DNA of 64,000 bases, from assembly GCF_003719825.1 (NCBI RefSeq), contig NZ_RIBS01000004.1, forward strand, positions 62,001 to 126,000, read 5' to 3'. Positions 1 through 8,400 of the stretch are shown piece after piece. The first letter of the stretch is position 1. Every line of letters starts with the position of its first letter. The notes below the pieces were generated by a model. The model saw only the letters and a list, made by a program, of their open reading frames with translations. It had not been told where the DNA came from and did not search any database. This DNA comes from Montanilutibacter psychrotolerans. Lineage in GTDB: Bacteria; Pseudomonadota; Gammaproteobacteria; Xanthomonadales; Xanthomonadaceae. A program made the translations under genes and the position numbers.

Positions 1-306
1 CTCGTAGGCCTGCATGGTGGCCGGATCGAGGATGTCGCAGGTCAGCACCAGGGTCGGGTCGGCGGTGAACGGGTCCAGGAACGCGGTGCCCGCGTCGGGC
101 AGCAGCACCATGTCGGACTGGTGGATGCCCTTCCAGCCGCTGATCGAGCTGCCGTCGAACATCTTGCCGTCCTCGAACAGCGCCGGCTCGACGATCGACT
201 TGGGGAAGGTCACGTGGTGCTGCACGCCGCGCATGTCGGTGAAGCGAAGATCGATGAACTCGACCTTGTGGTCCTTGATCATTTTTTCGACGTGTTCGAG
301 CGACAT
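1..306 (-). CDS. glnA: Glutamine synthetase, N-terminal part (runs off the left edge)
   Basis: Glutamine synthetase type I joins ammonia to glutamate using ATP, the first step of GS-GOGAT assimilation. The 102 codons visible give the beta-grasp N-terminal domain, with the family signature [18 protein letters not shown] followed by a run matching 'SDMVLLPD'. The start ATG (306-304) has a GGAG motif about 8 bases upstream. The catalytic domain and the adenylylation tyrosine lie outside the window. Upstream on the same strand sit a sigma-54 promoter (372-390) and two NtrC-type sites (450-497), so transcription should rise under nitrogen limitation. Identification is by direct recognition of the conserved N-terminus. 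Confidence 0.96.
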   Translation of the reverse strand, partial: MSLEHVEKMIKDHKVEFIDLRFTDMRGVQHHVTFPKSIVEPALFEDGKMFDGSSISGWKGIHQSDMVLLPDAGTAFLDPFTADPTLVLTCDILDPATMQAYE

Positions 307-371
307 GGCGGACTCCGATGGAATGACGGGGTAGGAAAAAGGGCGCGCATACGGTGGCGACATGGATATCC

Positions 372-390
372 AAGCAGCTTCCGTGCCAAG
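372..390 (-). promoter_or_regulatory. Sigma-54 (RpoN) promoter of glnA
   Basis: On the minus strand the sequence reads CTTGGCACGGAAGCTGCTT. It carries the -24 GG (387-386) and the -12 GC (375-374) exactly 10 bases apart, and matches the TGGCACG-N4-TTGC consensus with one mismatch in the -12 element (CTGC for TTGC). Transcription would start near 362, leaving a 5' UTR of about 55 bases before the glnA ATG at 306. Confidence 0.87.
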
Positions 391-449
391 CCGTTGCGCA
401 GCCCAACACATTGATTTCACTAGGGCAGGGCGGAGGAAAACTCCGGATA

Positions 450-466
450 TGCACCAACGTGGTGCA
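450..466. promoter_or_regulatory. NtrC-type enhancer site 1
   Basis: TGCACCAACGTGGTGCA is a palindrome of TGCACC and GGTGCA around five bases, the classical NtrC binding pattern at enterobacterial glnA. Its centre is about 96 bp upstream of the predicted sigma-54 start site, a normal enhancer distance. Confidence 0.87.
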
Positions 467-480
467 TCACGCCGCCGCTG

Positions 481-497
481 TGCACCAATGTGGTGCA
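481..497. promoter_or_regulatory. NtrC-type enhancer site 2
   Basis: TGCACCAATGTGGTGCA is a second 17-bp copy that differs from site 1 by one base in the spacer. The two centres are 31 bp apart, about three helical turns, so two NtrC dimers would lie on the same DNA face, as expected for cooperative binding. Confidence 0.87.
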
Positions 498-753
498 TAA
501 CAGTGGGACGGGGCGCCGCTTCCCGATCCTGCCCGTGCAGACGGGGCCGAGACGGCCCGGCATCCGGACGTGACAACGTAGCGCGGACGACAACGCGCGG
601 GCCTCGCTGCCCACCAGGCGGCGCCCGGCGGCTCCGTTGTCAGCGCGATCGGGAGCTGTGTCCGTCGTTGCCGCCACGTTGCGCGCTTGGCTCAGCGGCG
701 CCGGCGCTTCATGCTTGCCGACTTCCTGGACCAGACCCCCGACGCCCCGCCCA
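498..753. other. Remaining glnA-uppP intergenic DNA
   Basis: This 256-bp stretch lies between the NtrC sites and the uppP start. I see no convincing small gene, strong -35/-10 pair or terminator in it. It presumably carries the uppP promoter. Confidence 0.4.
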
Positions 754-1587
754 ATGACCGATCTGCTCGCCGCGCTGCTGCTCGGCATCATCGAAGGCAT
801 CACCGAGTTCCTGCCGATCTCCAGCACCGGTCACCTGCTCATTGCCGAGCGCTGGCTCGGGCATCGCAGCGACCTGTTCAACATCTCGATCCAGGCCGGC
901 GCGATCCTGGCGGTGGTGCTGATCTACCGGCATCGCCTGTGGCAGCTTCTCCACGCGTTCCTGCGGCCAATCACGACCGAGCAGGTGTTCGGCCAGCAAC
1001 CACGCGACTACGCCTACAAGCTCATGGCCGCGTTCGGAACGACCGCGGTGCTGGGCGTGGTGGTCAAGAAGATGGGGTTCGAGCTGCCCGACACGGTGGC
1101 GCCGATCGCCTGGGCGCTGGTGCTGGGCGGCTTCTGGATGATCGCCGCGGAACACTTCGCGGCCAAGCACGCGGCCGCGATCGGCGAGCGCAGCACCGTC
1201 ACCTGGACGGTCGCCATCCTGGTGGGCGTCGCGCAGGTCGCCGCTGGCGTGTTCCCGGGTACGTCGCGCTCGGCCGCGACGATCTTCGTGGCGCTGCTGG
1301 CGGGCACCACCTGCCGCGCTGCGGCCACCGAGTTCGCCTTCCTGGTCGGCATCCCGACGATGTTCGCCGCCACCGCCTACGAAGTGTGGGACATCGCCGG
1401 CACCCCGGAAGCCGCGCACGAGGACTGGACCCAGCTGGCGGTGGCGTTCGTCGCCTCGGCGGTCACCGCGTTCGTGGCGGTGAAGTGGCTGCTGCACTAC
1501 ATCCAGCGCCACCGATTCACCGTGTTCGCGATCTACCGCTTCGTGCTGGGCGGCGCCCTGCTGTTGCTGGTGCCGGGCGAGGGTTGA
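754..1587 (+). CDS. uppP: Undecaprenyl-diphosphatase (UppP/BacA)
   Basis: Integral membrane phosphatase that recycles undecaprenyl diphosphate to the monophosphate lipid carrier for peptidoglycan and other envelope polymers; it also confers bacitracin tolerance. The 277-residue product is close to the 273 of the E. coli protein. Both family motifs are present: the N-terminal EGITEFLPISSTGHL with its paired glutamates, and PGTSRSAAT near the middle. Hydrophobic segments cover most of the length. The start ATG at 754 is chosen because MTDLLAALLLGIIEG aligns with family N-termini; in-frame codons upstream would add 39 residues with no family character. No clear ribosome binding site is visible. 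The stop codon lies inside a strong hairpin shared with the convergent LysR gene. Confidence 0.96.
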   Translation: MTDLLAALLLGIIEGITEFLPISSTGHLLIAERWLGHRSDLFNISIQAGAILAVVLIYRHRLWQLLHAFLRPITTEQVFGQQPRDYAYKLMAAFGTTAVLGVVVKKMGFELPDTVAPIAWALVLGGFWMIAAEHFAAKHAAAIGERSTVTWTVAILVGVAQVAAGVFPGTSRSAATIFVALLAGTTCRAAATEFAFLVGIPTMFAATAYEVWDIAGTPEAAHEDWTQLAVAFVASAVTAFVAVKWLLHYIQRHRFTVFAIYRFVLGGALLLLVPGEG

Positions 1588-1596
1588 TCGCCCGGC
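1572..1596. terminator. Bidirectional terminator hairpin, uppP/LysR
   Basis: GCCGGGCGA and TCGCCCGGC form a perfect 9-bp stem around a 7-base loop that contains the uppP stop codon. It sits in the 12-bp gap between two convergent genes. There is no T-run on either strand, so the terminator role rests on position and stem strength. Confidence 0.6.
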
Positions 1597-1599
1597 GGA

Positions 1600-2649
1600 T
1601 CAGGCCGGCTCGACTTCCACGTCGGCCGGCTCGCCCGCCTGCATGAGATCGAGCGACTCACTGGCCAGCGCCGCCTGCGCTTCGGCTGCCAGCGCCTCGT
1701 CCGCCGCATCCTGGTAGCGCTTGCGGTCCGGGCACTGCAGCTGCATGTAGTCGACGTCGAAATTCAGCCGTTCGACGAGGAAATCGACGAACGCGCGCAC
1801 CTTCGGCGATTGCACCTGGCCACGCGGGAACAGCGCGTTGAGGTCGAACTCCGGGCCGGTCCAACCGGCGAGGATGCGGCGCACGTAGTCCTGCGCGACG
1901 TACGGTTTGATCATGATGTCGCTGGCCAGCATCAGCCCTTCGCCGCACAGCAGTGCGCCGCGAAGCGCGGCGGGGTCGTTGGCGACGAACACCGGATCGA
2001 CGCGGAATTCGGTCTCGCGCGTGCCATCGTTGAGCGGCCAAACGAACCCGCCGTTGCGGCGCTGCTTCTGCATCGCCAGCGCCCGATGGTGCTGCAGGTC
2101 GTCGGGGTGCAGCGGTTCGCCGTGGCGGTCGAGGTAGCGCTGGCTGGCGTAGACCTGGGTGCGCAGCACCGCCAGGCGCCGTGCGACCAGGTTGGAATCG
2201 GGCAGGTTGCCCACGCGCAGGGCGACGTCGATTTCCTTGTCGATCAGGTCGAGCGGCTCGTTCGTCAGCACCATCTCGACGCGCACCTCGGGATGGCGCG
2301 CGTGGAACTCGCCGAGCAACGGCGCCACCCATTCGATGCCCATCGAGTACGGCGCGGTAACCCGCAGCCAGCCGCGCGGGCCGCCCTGGAGCTGGCCGAC
2401 CGCGCTCTCGGCTTCGTCGAGCTCGCGCGCGATGCGCTGGCAATGTTCGAAGTAGATGTTGCCCGCCTCGGTCAGGCCGAGCTTGCGAGTCGTGCGATGC
2501 AGAAGTTGCGCGCCGAGGCGCGTTTCGAGGTCCTGCACCTTGCGGCTGACGGTGGTCTTGGGCAGCCGCAGCGACCGCGCCGCGGAAATGAAACTGCCGT
2601 GTTCGACCACCTTGACGAAGATCAGGGTGTCGTTGAGATCGCGTGCCAT
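1600..2649 (-). CDS. smeRv: LysR-family regulator of the adjacent efflux operon (SmeRv-like)
   Basis: DNA-binding transcriptional regulator of 349 residues. The N-terminal winged helix-turn-helix spans about residues 1-60 (FVKVVEHGSFISAARSL, then PKTTVSRKVQDLETRLG), followed by a linker helix and a periplasmic-binding-like effector domain. It is transcribed away from the DUF2798/SDR/RND operon across 261 bp, the arrangement of SmeRv and smeU1VWU2X in Stenotrophomonas and of MexT and mexEF-oprN in Pseudomonas. The start at 2649 is preferred over an upstream in-frame codon because it has CGGAG nearby and begins at the family N-terminus. The C-terminus has an Ala/Glu-rich tail of about 40 residues beyond the usual LysR length. 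The symbol is by synteny; the effector is unknown. Confidence 0.8.
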   Translation of the reverse strand: MARDLNDTLIFVKVVEHGSFISAARSLRLPKTTVSRKVQDLETRLGAQLLHRTTRKLGLTEAGNIYFEHCQRIARELDEAESAVGQLQGGPRGWLRVTAPYSMGIEWVAPLLGEFHARHPEVRVEMVLTNEPLDLIDKEIDVALRVGNLPDSNLVARRLAVLRTQVYASQRYLDRHGEPLHPDDLQHHRALAMQKQRRNGGFVWPLNDGTRETEFRVDPVFVANDPAALRGALLCGEGLMLASDIMIKPYVAQDYVRRILAGWTGPEFDLNALFPRGQVQSPKVRAFVDFLVERLNFDVDYMQLQCPDRKRYQDAADEALAAEAQAALASESLDLMQAGEPADVEVEPA

Positions 2650-2811
2650 TCGGGACTCCGGAGGGGGAGGAACCAGATCCGGCGGGGACCGGAGGTGGCG
2701 GGTTCGTGCGCGGGACGGGCGACCAGGGGGCCGTGCGGGGGCCCAAGCGGCGCTCACTGCGGTGCGCTGGATTGCACCAGGGGACTACGGCGCTGAAGTG
2801 TACGGTCGGGT

Positions 2812-2833
2812 ATTGGCCCGACTTCGGGACAAT
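2812..2833. promoter_or_regulatory. Dyad operator candidate upstream of the efflux operon
   Basis: Arms ATTGnCCCG and CGGGnCAAT flank a 4-base centre ACTT. The dyad lies in the divergent region between the LysR gene and the first operon gene, 78 bp before the latter's ATG. It is a plausible binding site for the LysR protein or part of the promoter. Its centre does not fit a symmetric T-N11-A box, so the assignment is tentative. Confidence 0.45.
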
Positions 2834-2910
2834 TATTCCCTGAATCCGCGGCTAATCAAGTGCCGGTCGGAGGCCTAACCTGTGCCCCACTTCCCCCAAG
2901 GGTCACCGAC

Positions 2911-3180
2911 ATGTTGTCCTCGCGCCGCGTACGTCTCGGCCTCACCTGGTTGCTGTTGGCCGCCCTGGCCGGCCTGTCCTGGCTGGCGCTGGTCGCGTTC
3001 CGTCAAGCACTTGCGGCGGGCGCTGGCGAGGCGTGGATGACGGCCTGGGTGCTGGCCTTCGTGGTCGCCCTGCCGGCGGCGATGGGACTGGTGGCCGTGG
3101 CGCGCTGGTGGCAGGCCCAGGCCAGCGCCCGGCGCATCGTCCCGTTCACGGGAGAAAAAATCCCGGGAGCGGGACAATGA
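2911..3180 (+). CDS. Small DUF2798-type membrane protein
   Basis: An 89-residue protein with two hydrophobic segments (about residues 8-30 and 41-64). The second carries the pattern W-x-AWVLAFVVALPAA, typical of DUF2798 proteins, small inner-membrane proteins of unknown function. The start is ATG 2911; in-frame codons 51 bp upstream would add non-conserved residues. The stop overlaps the next gene's start (ATGA, 3177-3180), which indicates translational coupling and an operon. It is the first gene of the efflux operon and is not part of the described smeU1VWU2X set, so its role there is unknown. The family assignment is by pattern recognition only. Confidence 0.75.
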   Translation: MLSSRRVRLGLTWLLLAALAGLSWLALVAFRQALAAGAGEAWMTAWVLAFVVALPAAMGLVAVARWWQAQASARRIVPFTGEKIPGAGQ

Positions 3181-4085
3181 AATCCCCCCTCGTCATCCTC
3201 GGTGCGACCGGCGTGGTCGGTCGCGGCATCGTCCAGGCCGCCGTCGAGGCGGGCCGGCCGGTGATCGCGGTGGCCCGTGACGCCGCCGAACTGGGCCGCC
3301 TGCAGGCCTGCCATGCCGGCGCCGACATCACCACACTGGTCGGTTCCGTCAGCACCGACGCCGACAGCGCCGAGCTGGCCCAGGCCCTGCGTGGCCTGCG
3401 CCGTCCGCTGGCCGGCGTGATCGTGACGATTGCCGGCAGCGGCACCCGTGGGCGCCTGCTCGACCAGCCCGTCGACGCGCTGCGCCAGCAATTCGACGAA
3501 GACCTGCTGCCGCACCTGGCTGCCGCGCGCCACCTGCTGCCGCTGCTCGCCAAGGCCGAACGTGGCGCCAGCTACCTGCTGATCGGCGGTCCCGGCAGCG
3601 AGTTGCCGTGGGCAGGCTACGGCCATCGCTCGGTGGCCTCGGCAGCGCAGCACATGCTGGCGCGCGTGCTGCACGACGAGGCCCGCACGTTTGCGGTGCG
3701 CGTGCAGCTGCTGGCGGTCGACATGCCGGTGTGCAGCGACGACAACCGCGCGCACGCCTGTCCGCAATGGCCCAGCGCGGTGGCGATCGGCCGGCGCGCA
3801 CTGGCGCTGCTCGACCAGCGCGACGGCAACCAGACGCCGCGCGCGGTGGTGCGTTACGGCTCGCCGCGCAGCACCGCGCCGACGCCCCCCCAACGTCGCG
3901 CGGACAGCCCCTTGACCTCGAGTGCACTTGAGGTCGGATCCTTGCCGGCCGCAGAACCCGTCACCCCCGTCGCCCCCATCACCGCGTCGCCCGGCAACGT
4001 CCTGCCCGGCAGCTGCCTTCTCGACGCACGCGACCTGCTGCGTTCGCTCCTCCCCCCGAATCGAAACCAGGAAACCTCGTCATGA
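3177..4085 (+). CDS. smeU1: SDR-like NAD(P)-binding protein (SmeU1-like)
   Basis: A 302-residue Rossmann-fold protein. The N-terminus has the nucleotide-binding pattern LGATGVVGRGI at residues 7-17, and a middle section aligns with short-chain dehydrogenases. The usual catalytic YxxxK is not intact: the equivalent region reads YGHRSVASA, with no lysine four residues after the tyrosine. A Pro/Ala-rich C-terminal extension of about 70 residues follows. It is coupled by ATGA overlaps to both neighbours (3177-3180 and 4082-4085). The position before the membrane-fusion gene matches smeU1. Catalytic activity is doubtful because of the altered motif; a regulatory or moonlighting role is possible. 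Confidence 0.75.
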   Translation: MKSPLVILGATGVVGRGIVQAAVEAGRPVIAVARDAAELGRLQACHAGADITTLVGSVSTDADSAELAQALRGLRRPLAGVIVTIAGSGTRGRLLDQPVDALRQQFDEDLLPHLAAARHLLPLLAKAERGASYLLIGGPGSELPWAGYGHRSVASAAQHMLARVLHDEARTFAVRVQLLAVDMPVCSDDNRAHACPQWPSAVAIGRRALALLDQRDGNQTPRAVVRYGSPRSTAPTPPQRRADSPLTSSALEVGSLPAAEPVTPVAPITASPGNVLPGSCLLDARDLLRSLLPPNRNQETSS

Positions 4086-5287
4086 CCCCCCGCAACATCC
4101 GTTCACGGCCCGTCATCGGGCTCTCCGTCCTCGCTCTCGCGGCGAGCATCGTGTTGGCCCTGGCCGCGGCCGGTTGCGGCAGCAAGGCCGCCACCGCCGA
4201 AGGTGGACCGCCGGCACCCCAGGTCAGCGTCGCAACCGTCGTCGCCAAGCCGGTGCGGCAGTGGGACGATTTCACCGGGCGCATCAGCGCGGTCGAGACC
4301 GTCGAACTGCGGCCGCGCGTCAGCGGCTACGTCGAACGCGTCGCGTACGAGGAAGGCCAGCAGGTCAACAAGGGCGACCTGCTGTTCGTGATCGACCAGC
4401 GCCGCTACCGCGCCAACCTCGACCGCGCGCTCGCCGACCTTGAACGCGCCCGCAGCGAGGCACGCCTGGCGCAGACCCAGGACGTTCGTGCGCAGACGCT
4501 CGTCGACGCCAAGGCGATCTCGCGCGAGGAGTTCGAGACCCGTCGTGCCGCCACCGCCCAGGGCAACGCCGCCGTGCGCGCCGCCGAGGCCGCGGTCGCC
4601 AGCGCGCGCCTGGACCTGCAGTTCACCCAGGTGCGCTCGCCGATCTCCGGCCGTGCCGGTCGCGCGCTGGTCACCGTCGGCAACCTGGCCCAGGCCGACG
4701 CCACCACGCTGACCACGGTGGTGTCGCTGGATCCGGTGCACGTCTACTTCGAGAGCGACGAGCAGAGCTTCCTGCGCTACAACCAGGCCGCCCGCGATGG
4801 TGATCGCGACGATTCCAACAACAAGGTGCGCGTCGGCCTGGCCAACGAAGACGGCCATCCGCACACCGGCACCGTGGACTTCGTCGACAACCAGGTCGAT
4901 CCGCGCACCGGCACGATCCGCGCCCGCGCGGTGCTGGCCAACCCCGACCACCTGTTCACGCCCGGTCTGTTCGCACGCGTGCAGCTGGAGGGCAATGCCG
5001 AGAGCACCGCGCTGCTGATCGACGACAAGGCGGTGCTCACCGACCAGGACCGCAAGTACGTGTACGTGTTGGGCCCGAAGAACACCGCCGTGCGCAAGGA
5101 CATCGTGCCCGGTCGCATGGCCGACGGCCTGCGCGTGGTCACCTCGGGTCTGGCGCCGGGCGACAAGGTCATCGTGCACGGCGTGCAGAAGGTGCTCTTC
5201 CCGGGCATTGGCGTGGCACCGAAGCAGATTGCGATGGGCGCCCCGGCGCCGTCGCTGCAGGTCGCGGGAGCGGCGGGTGCGGATTGA
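4082..5287 (+). CDS. smeV: RND efflux periplasmic adaptor lipoprotein (SmeV/MexE-like)
   Basis: Membrane-fusion protein that bridges the inner-membrane pump and the outer-membrane channel. The 401-residue product has a signal peptide ending in a lipobox LAAAGC with Cys32, then a barrel-sandwich region, an alpha-helical hairpin rich in Ala/Arg/Glu (about residues 105-175), and the second lipoyl half (RSPISGRAGRALVTVGNL). The beta-barrel segment includes the family pattern VDPRTGTIRARAVLANPD. The start overlaps the smeU1 stop (ATGA). A 196-bp gap with a strong hairpin separates it from the pump gene. Family assignment is secure; the sme symbol rests on gene order. Confidence 0.92.
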   Translation: MTPRNIRSRPVIGLSVLALAASIVLALAAAGCGSKAATAEGGPPAPQVSVATVVAKPVRQWDDFTGRISAVETVELRPRVSGYVERVAYEEGQQVNKGDLLFVIDQRRYRANLDRALADLERARSEARLAQTQDVRAQTLVDAKAISREEFETRRAATAQGNAAVRAAEAAVASARLDLQFTQVRSPISGRAGRALVTVGNLAQADATTLTTVVSLDPVHVYFESDEQSFLRYNQAARDGDRDDSNNKVRVGLANEDGHPHTGTVDFVDNQVDPRTGTIRARAVLANPDHLFTPGLFARVQLEGNAESTALLIDDKAVLTDQDRKYVYVLGPKNTAVRKDIVPGRMADGLRVVTSGLAPGDKVIVHGVQKVLFPGIGVAPKQIAMGAPAPSLQVAGAAGAD

Positions 5288-5343
5288 AGCGGTCCTCCTC
5301 GTCCGTCTGAGGCCCGCACCACCGTCCGTGATTTGAGGCTGTC

Positions 5344-5379
5344 GACCCTCCCCGCTCCCTCCCCCCCGCGGGGAGGGTC
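5344..5379. terminator. Strong hairpin inside the efflux operon
   Basis: GACCCTCCCCGC and GCGGGGAGGGTC form a perfect 12-bp stem with a 12-base pyrimidine loop, in the 196-bp gap between smeV and smeW. No T-run follows. It may act as an attenuator, a partial terminator or an mRNA-stabilising element that sets pump-to-adaptor ratios. REP-like elements have a similar form. Confidence 0.5.
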
Positions 5380-5483
5380 GGCAGGACCTCATCTCCCGAC
5401 CTTGCACTACCCCCTCACCTCCCCGCTGTCGCGGGTGGGCTGGAGCAACTCATGCGGCGCACGCGCCGCGCAAGGAACACACC

Positions 5484-8400
5484 ATGGATTTTTCCAGGTT
5501 CTTCATCGATCGCCCGATCTTCGCCGCGGTGTTGTCGATCGTGATCTTCGCCGCCGGCCTGATCGCGATCCCGATGCTGCCGATCAGCGAATACCCCGAG
5601 GTGGTGCCGCCGACCGTGCAGGTACGCGCGGTCTATCCCGGCGCCAATCCCAAGGTCATCGCCGAAACCGTCGCCACGCCGCTTGAGGAAGCCATCAACG
5701 GCGTCGAGAACATGATGTACATGAAGTCGATCGCCGGCTCCGACGGCGTATTGGCCACCACCATCACGTTCCGTCCCGGCACCGATCCCGACGAGGCCCA
5801 GGTGCAGGTGCAGAACCGCGTCAGCCAGGCGCTGGCGCGGTTGCCCGAGGACGTGCGCCGCCAGGGCGTGACCACGCAGAAGCAGTCGCCGACGCTGACG
5901 TTGGTGGTGCACCTGTTGTCGCCCAACGGCAAGTACGACTCGCTGTACCTGCGCAACTACTCCACGCTGAAGATCAAGGACGAGCTGGCGCGCCTTCCCG
6001 GCGTCGGCATGGCCCAGCAGTGGGGCGCGGGCGACTACGCGATGCGCATCTGGCTGGACCCGAACAAGGTCGCCTCGCGCGGTCTGACGGCCGGTGACGT
6101 GGTGCGTGCCGTGCGCGAGCAGAACGTGCAGGTCTCGGCCGGCCAGCTCGGTGCCGAGCCAACCCCGGACGCCAGCGACTTCCTGGTCTCGATCAACGCC
6201 CAGGGCCGCCTGCAGTCCGAAGAGGAATTCGGCGCCATCGTGATCAAGAGCGGCGCGGACGGCGAGATCGTCCGCCTGTCGGATGTCGCGCGCCTCGAAC
6301 TGGGCGCCAGCGACTACACGCTGCGCGCGCAGCTCGACAACAAGGACGCGATCGGCATCGGCATCTTCCAGACCCCGGGCGCCAACGCGATCGCGTTGTC
6401 GGACGCGGTGCGCGAGAAGATGGCCGAACTGTCCACGCGCTTCCCGGAAGGCATGACCTACGACGTGGTCTACGACCCGACCGTGTTCGTGCGCGACTCG
6501 ATCAAGGCCGTCGTGACCACGCTGCTGGAAGCGGTGCTGCTGGTGGTGCTGGTGGTGATCCTGTTCCTGCAGACCTGGCGCGCCTCGATCATTCCGCTGA
6601 TCGCGGTGCCGGTGTCGGTGGTGGGCACGTTTGCCGCGCTCTACGTGCTGGGCTTCTCGATCAACACGCTGACGCTGTTCGGCCTGGTGCTGGCAATCGG
6701 CATCGTGGTGGACGATGCGATCGTCGTGGTCGAGAACGTCGAGCGCAACATCGAGGAAGGCCTGACGCCGCTTGCCGCGGCACACCAGGCAATGCGTGAA
6801 GTGTCCGGGCCGATCATCGCGATCGCGCTGGTGCTGTGTGCGGTGTTCGTGCCGATGGCGTTCCTGTCGGGCGTGATTGGCCAGTTCTACAAGCAGTTCG
6901 CCGTCACCATCGCCATCTCGACGGTGATCTCGGCGATCAACTCGCTGACCCTGTCGCCGGCGCTTGCCGCACTGCTGCTCAAGCCGCACGGCGCGGCCAA
7001 GGATGCACCGACCCGCCTGATCGACAAGTTGTTCGGCTGGATCTTCCGTCCGTTCAACCGCTTCTTCGGCAGCAGCTCCGAGCGTTACCAGGTGGCGGTG
7101 TCGAAGTCGCTCAACAAGCGCGGCGCGGTGTTCGCGGTGTATGCCGGCCTGCTGGTGGTCGCCGGCCTGATGTTCCAGATCGTGCCGGGCGGTTTCATTC
7201 CGACCCAGGACAAGCTGTACCTGATCGGCGCGGTCAAGCTACCGGAAGGCTCGTCGCTGGAGCGCACCCACCAGGTGATCCGCCAGATGAGCGAGATCGG
7301 CATGAACACCGAGGGCGTGTCCAACGCCGTCGCGTTCCCGGGTCTCAACGCGCTGCAGTTCACCAACACGCCCAACACCGGCGTGGTGTTCTTCCCGCTC
7401 AAGCCGTTCAACGAGCGCACCCGCAGCGCCGAGGAGATCAACGCCGAGATCAACCAGAAAATCTCCGGCATCCAGCAGGGCTTCGCGTTCGCGTTCATGC
7501 CGCCGCCGATCCTGGGTCTGGGCTCGGGTTCGGGCTACTCGCTGTTCATCCAGGACCGCGCGGGCATGGGTTACGGCGCCTTGCAGAACGCGGTGAACGG
7601 GTTCTCCGGCGCGGTGTCGCAGACCCCGGGCATGCACTACCCGATCAGCACCTACCAGGCCAACGTGCCGCAGCTCGACGCCCAGGTCGACCGCCTCAAG
7701 GCCAAGGCGCAGGGCGTGCCGTTGACCGAGCTGTTCGATACGTTGCAGACCTACCTCGGCTCGGCCTACGTCAACGACTTCAACCGTTTCGGTCGTACCT
7801 ACCAGGTCATCGCGCAGGCCGACGGCCCGTACCGTGACGGCGTCGAGGACATCGCCAACCTGCGCACCCGCAACGCGAACGGCGAGATGGTGCCGATCGG
7901 CTCGATGGTGAAGATCAGCGAGAGCTACGGTCCGGACCCGGTGATCCGCTACAACGGCTACCCGGCCGCGGACCTGATCGGCGACGCCGACCCGCGCATG
8001 CTGTCGTCCAGCGAGGCGATGGCCAAGATCACCGAGATGGCGCCGCAGGTGCTGCCCAACGGCATGAGCATCGAATGGACCGACCTGAGCTATCAGCAGG
8101 CGACCCAGGGCAATGCGGCGCTGGTGGTGTTCCCGTTGGCGGTGCTGCTTGCCTTCCTGGTGCTGGCCGCGCTGTACGAAAGCTGGACCCTGCCGCTGGC
8201 GGTGATCCTGATCGTGCCGATGACGCTGCTGTCGGCCCTGGTGGGCGTGTGGCTGACCGGTGGCGACAACAACGTGTTCGTGCAGGTGGGCCTGGTGGTG
8301 CTGATGGGTCTGGCGTGCAAGAACGCGATCCTGATCGTCGAGTTCGCCCGCGAACTGGAGATGCAGGGCAAGGGCATCGTGGAGGCCGCGCTTGAATCGT

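Noticed and set aside
420-827. Minus-strand 135-codon frame across the glnA-uppP region
   Set aside because: It runs over the NtrC sites and into uppP, has Arg/Ser/Gly-rich composition and no ribosome binding site.
2761-2778. GGTGC-N8-GCACC as a further NtrC site near the efflux operon
   Set aside because: The half-sites are in the opposite orientation to TGCACC-N5-GGTGCA and the spacing is wrong.
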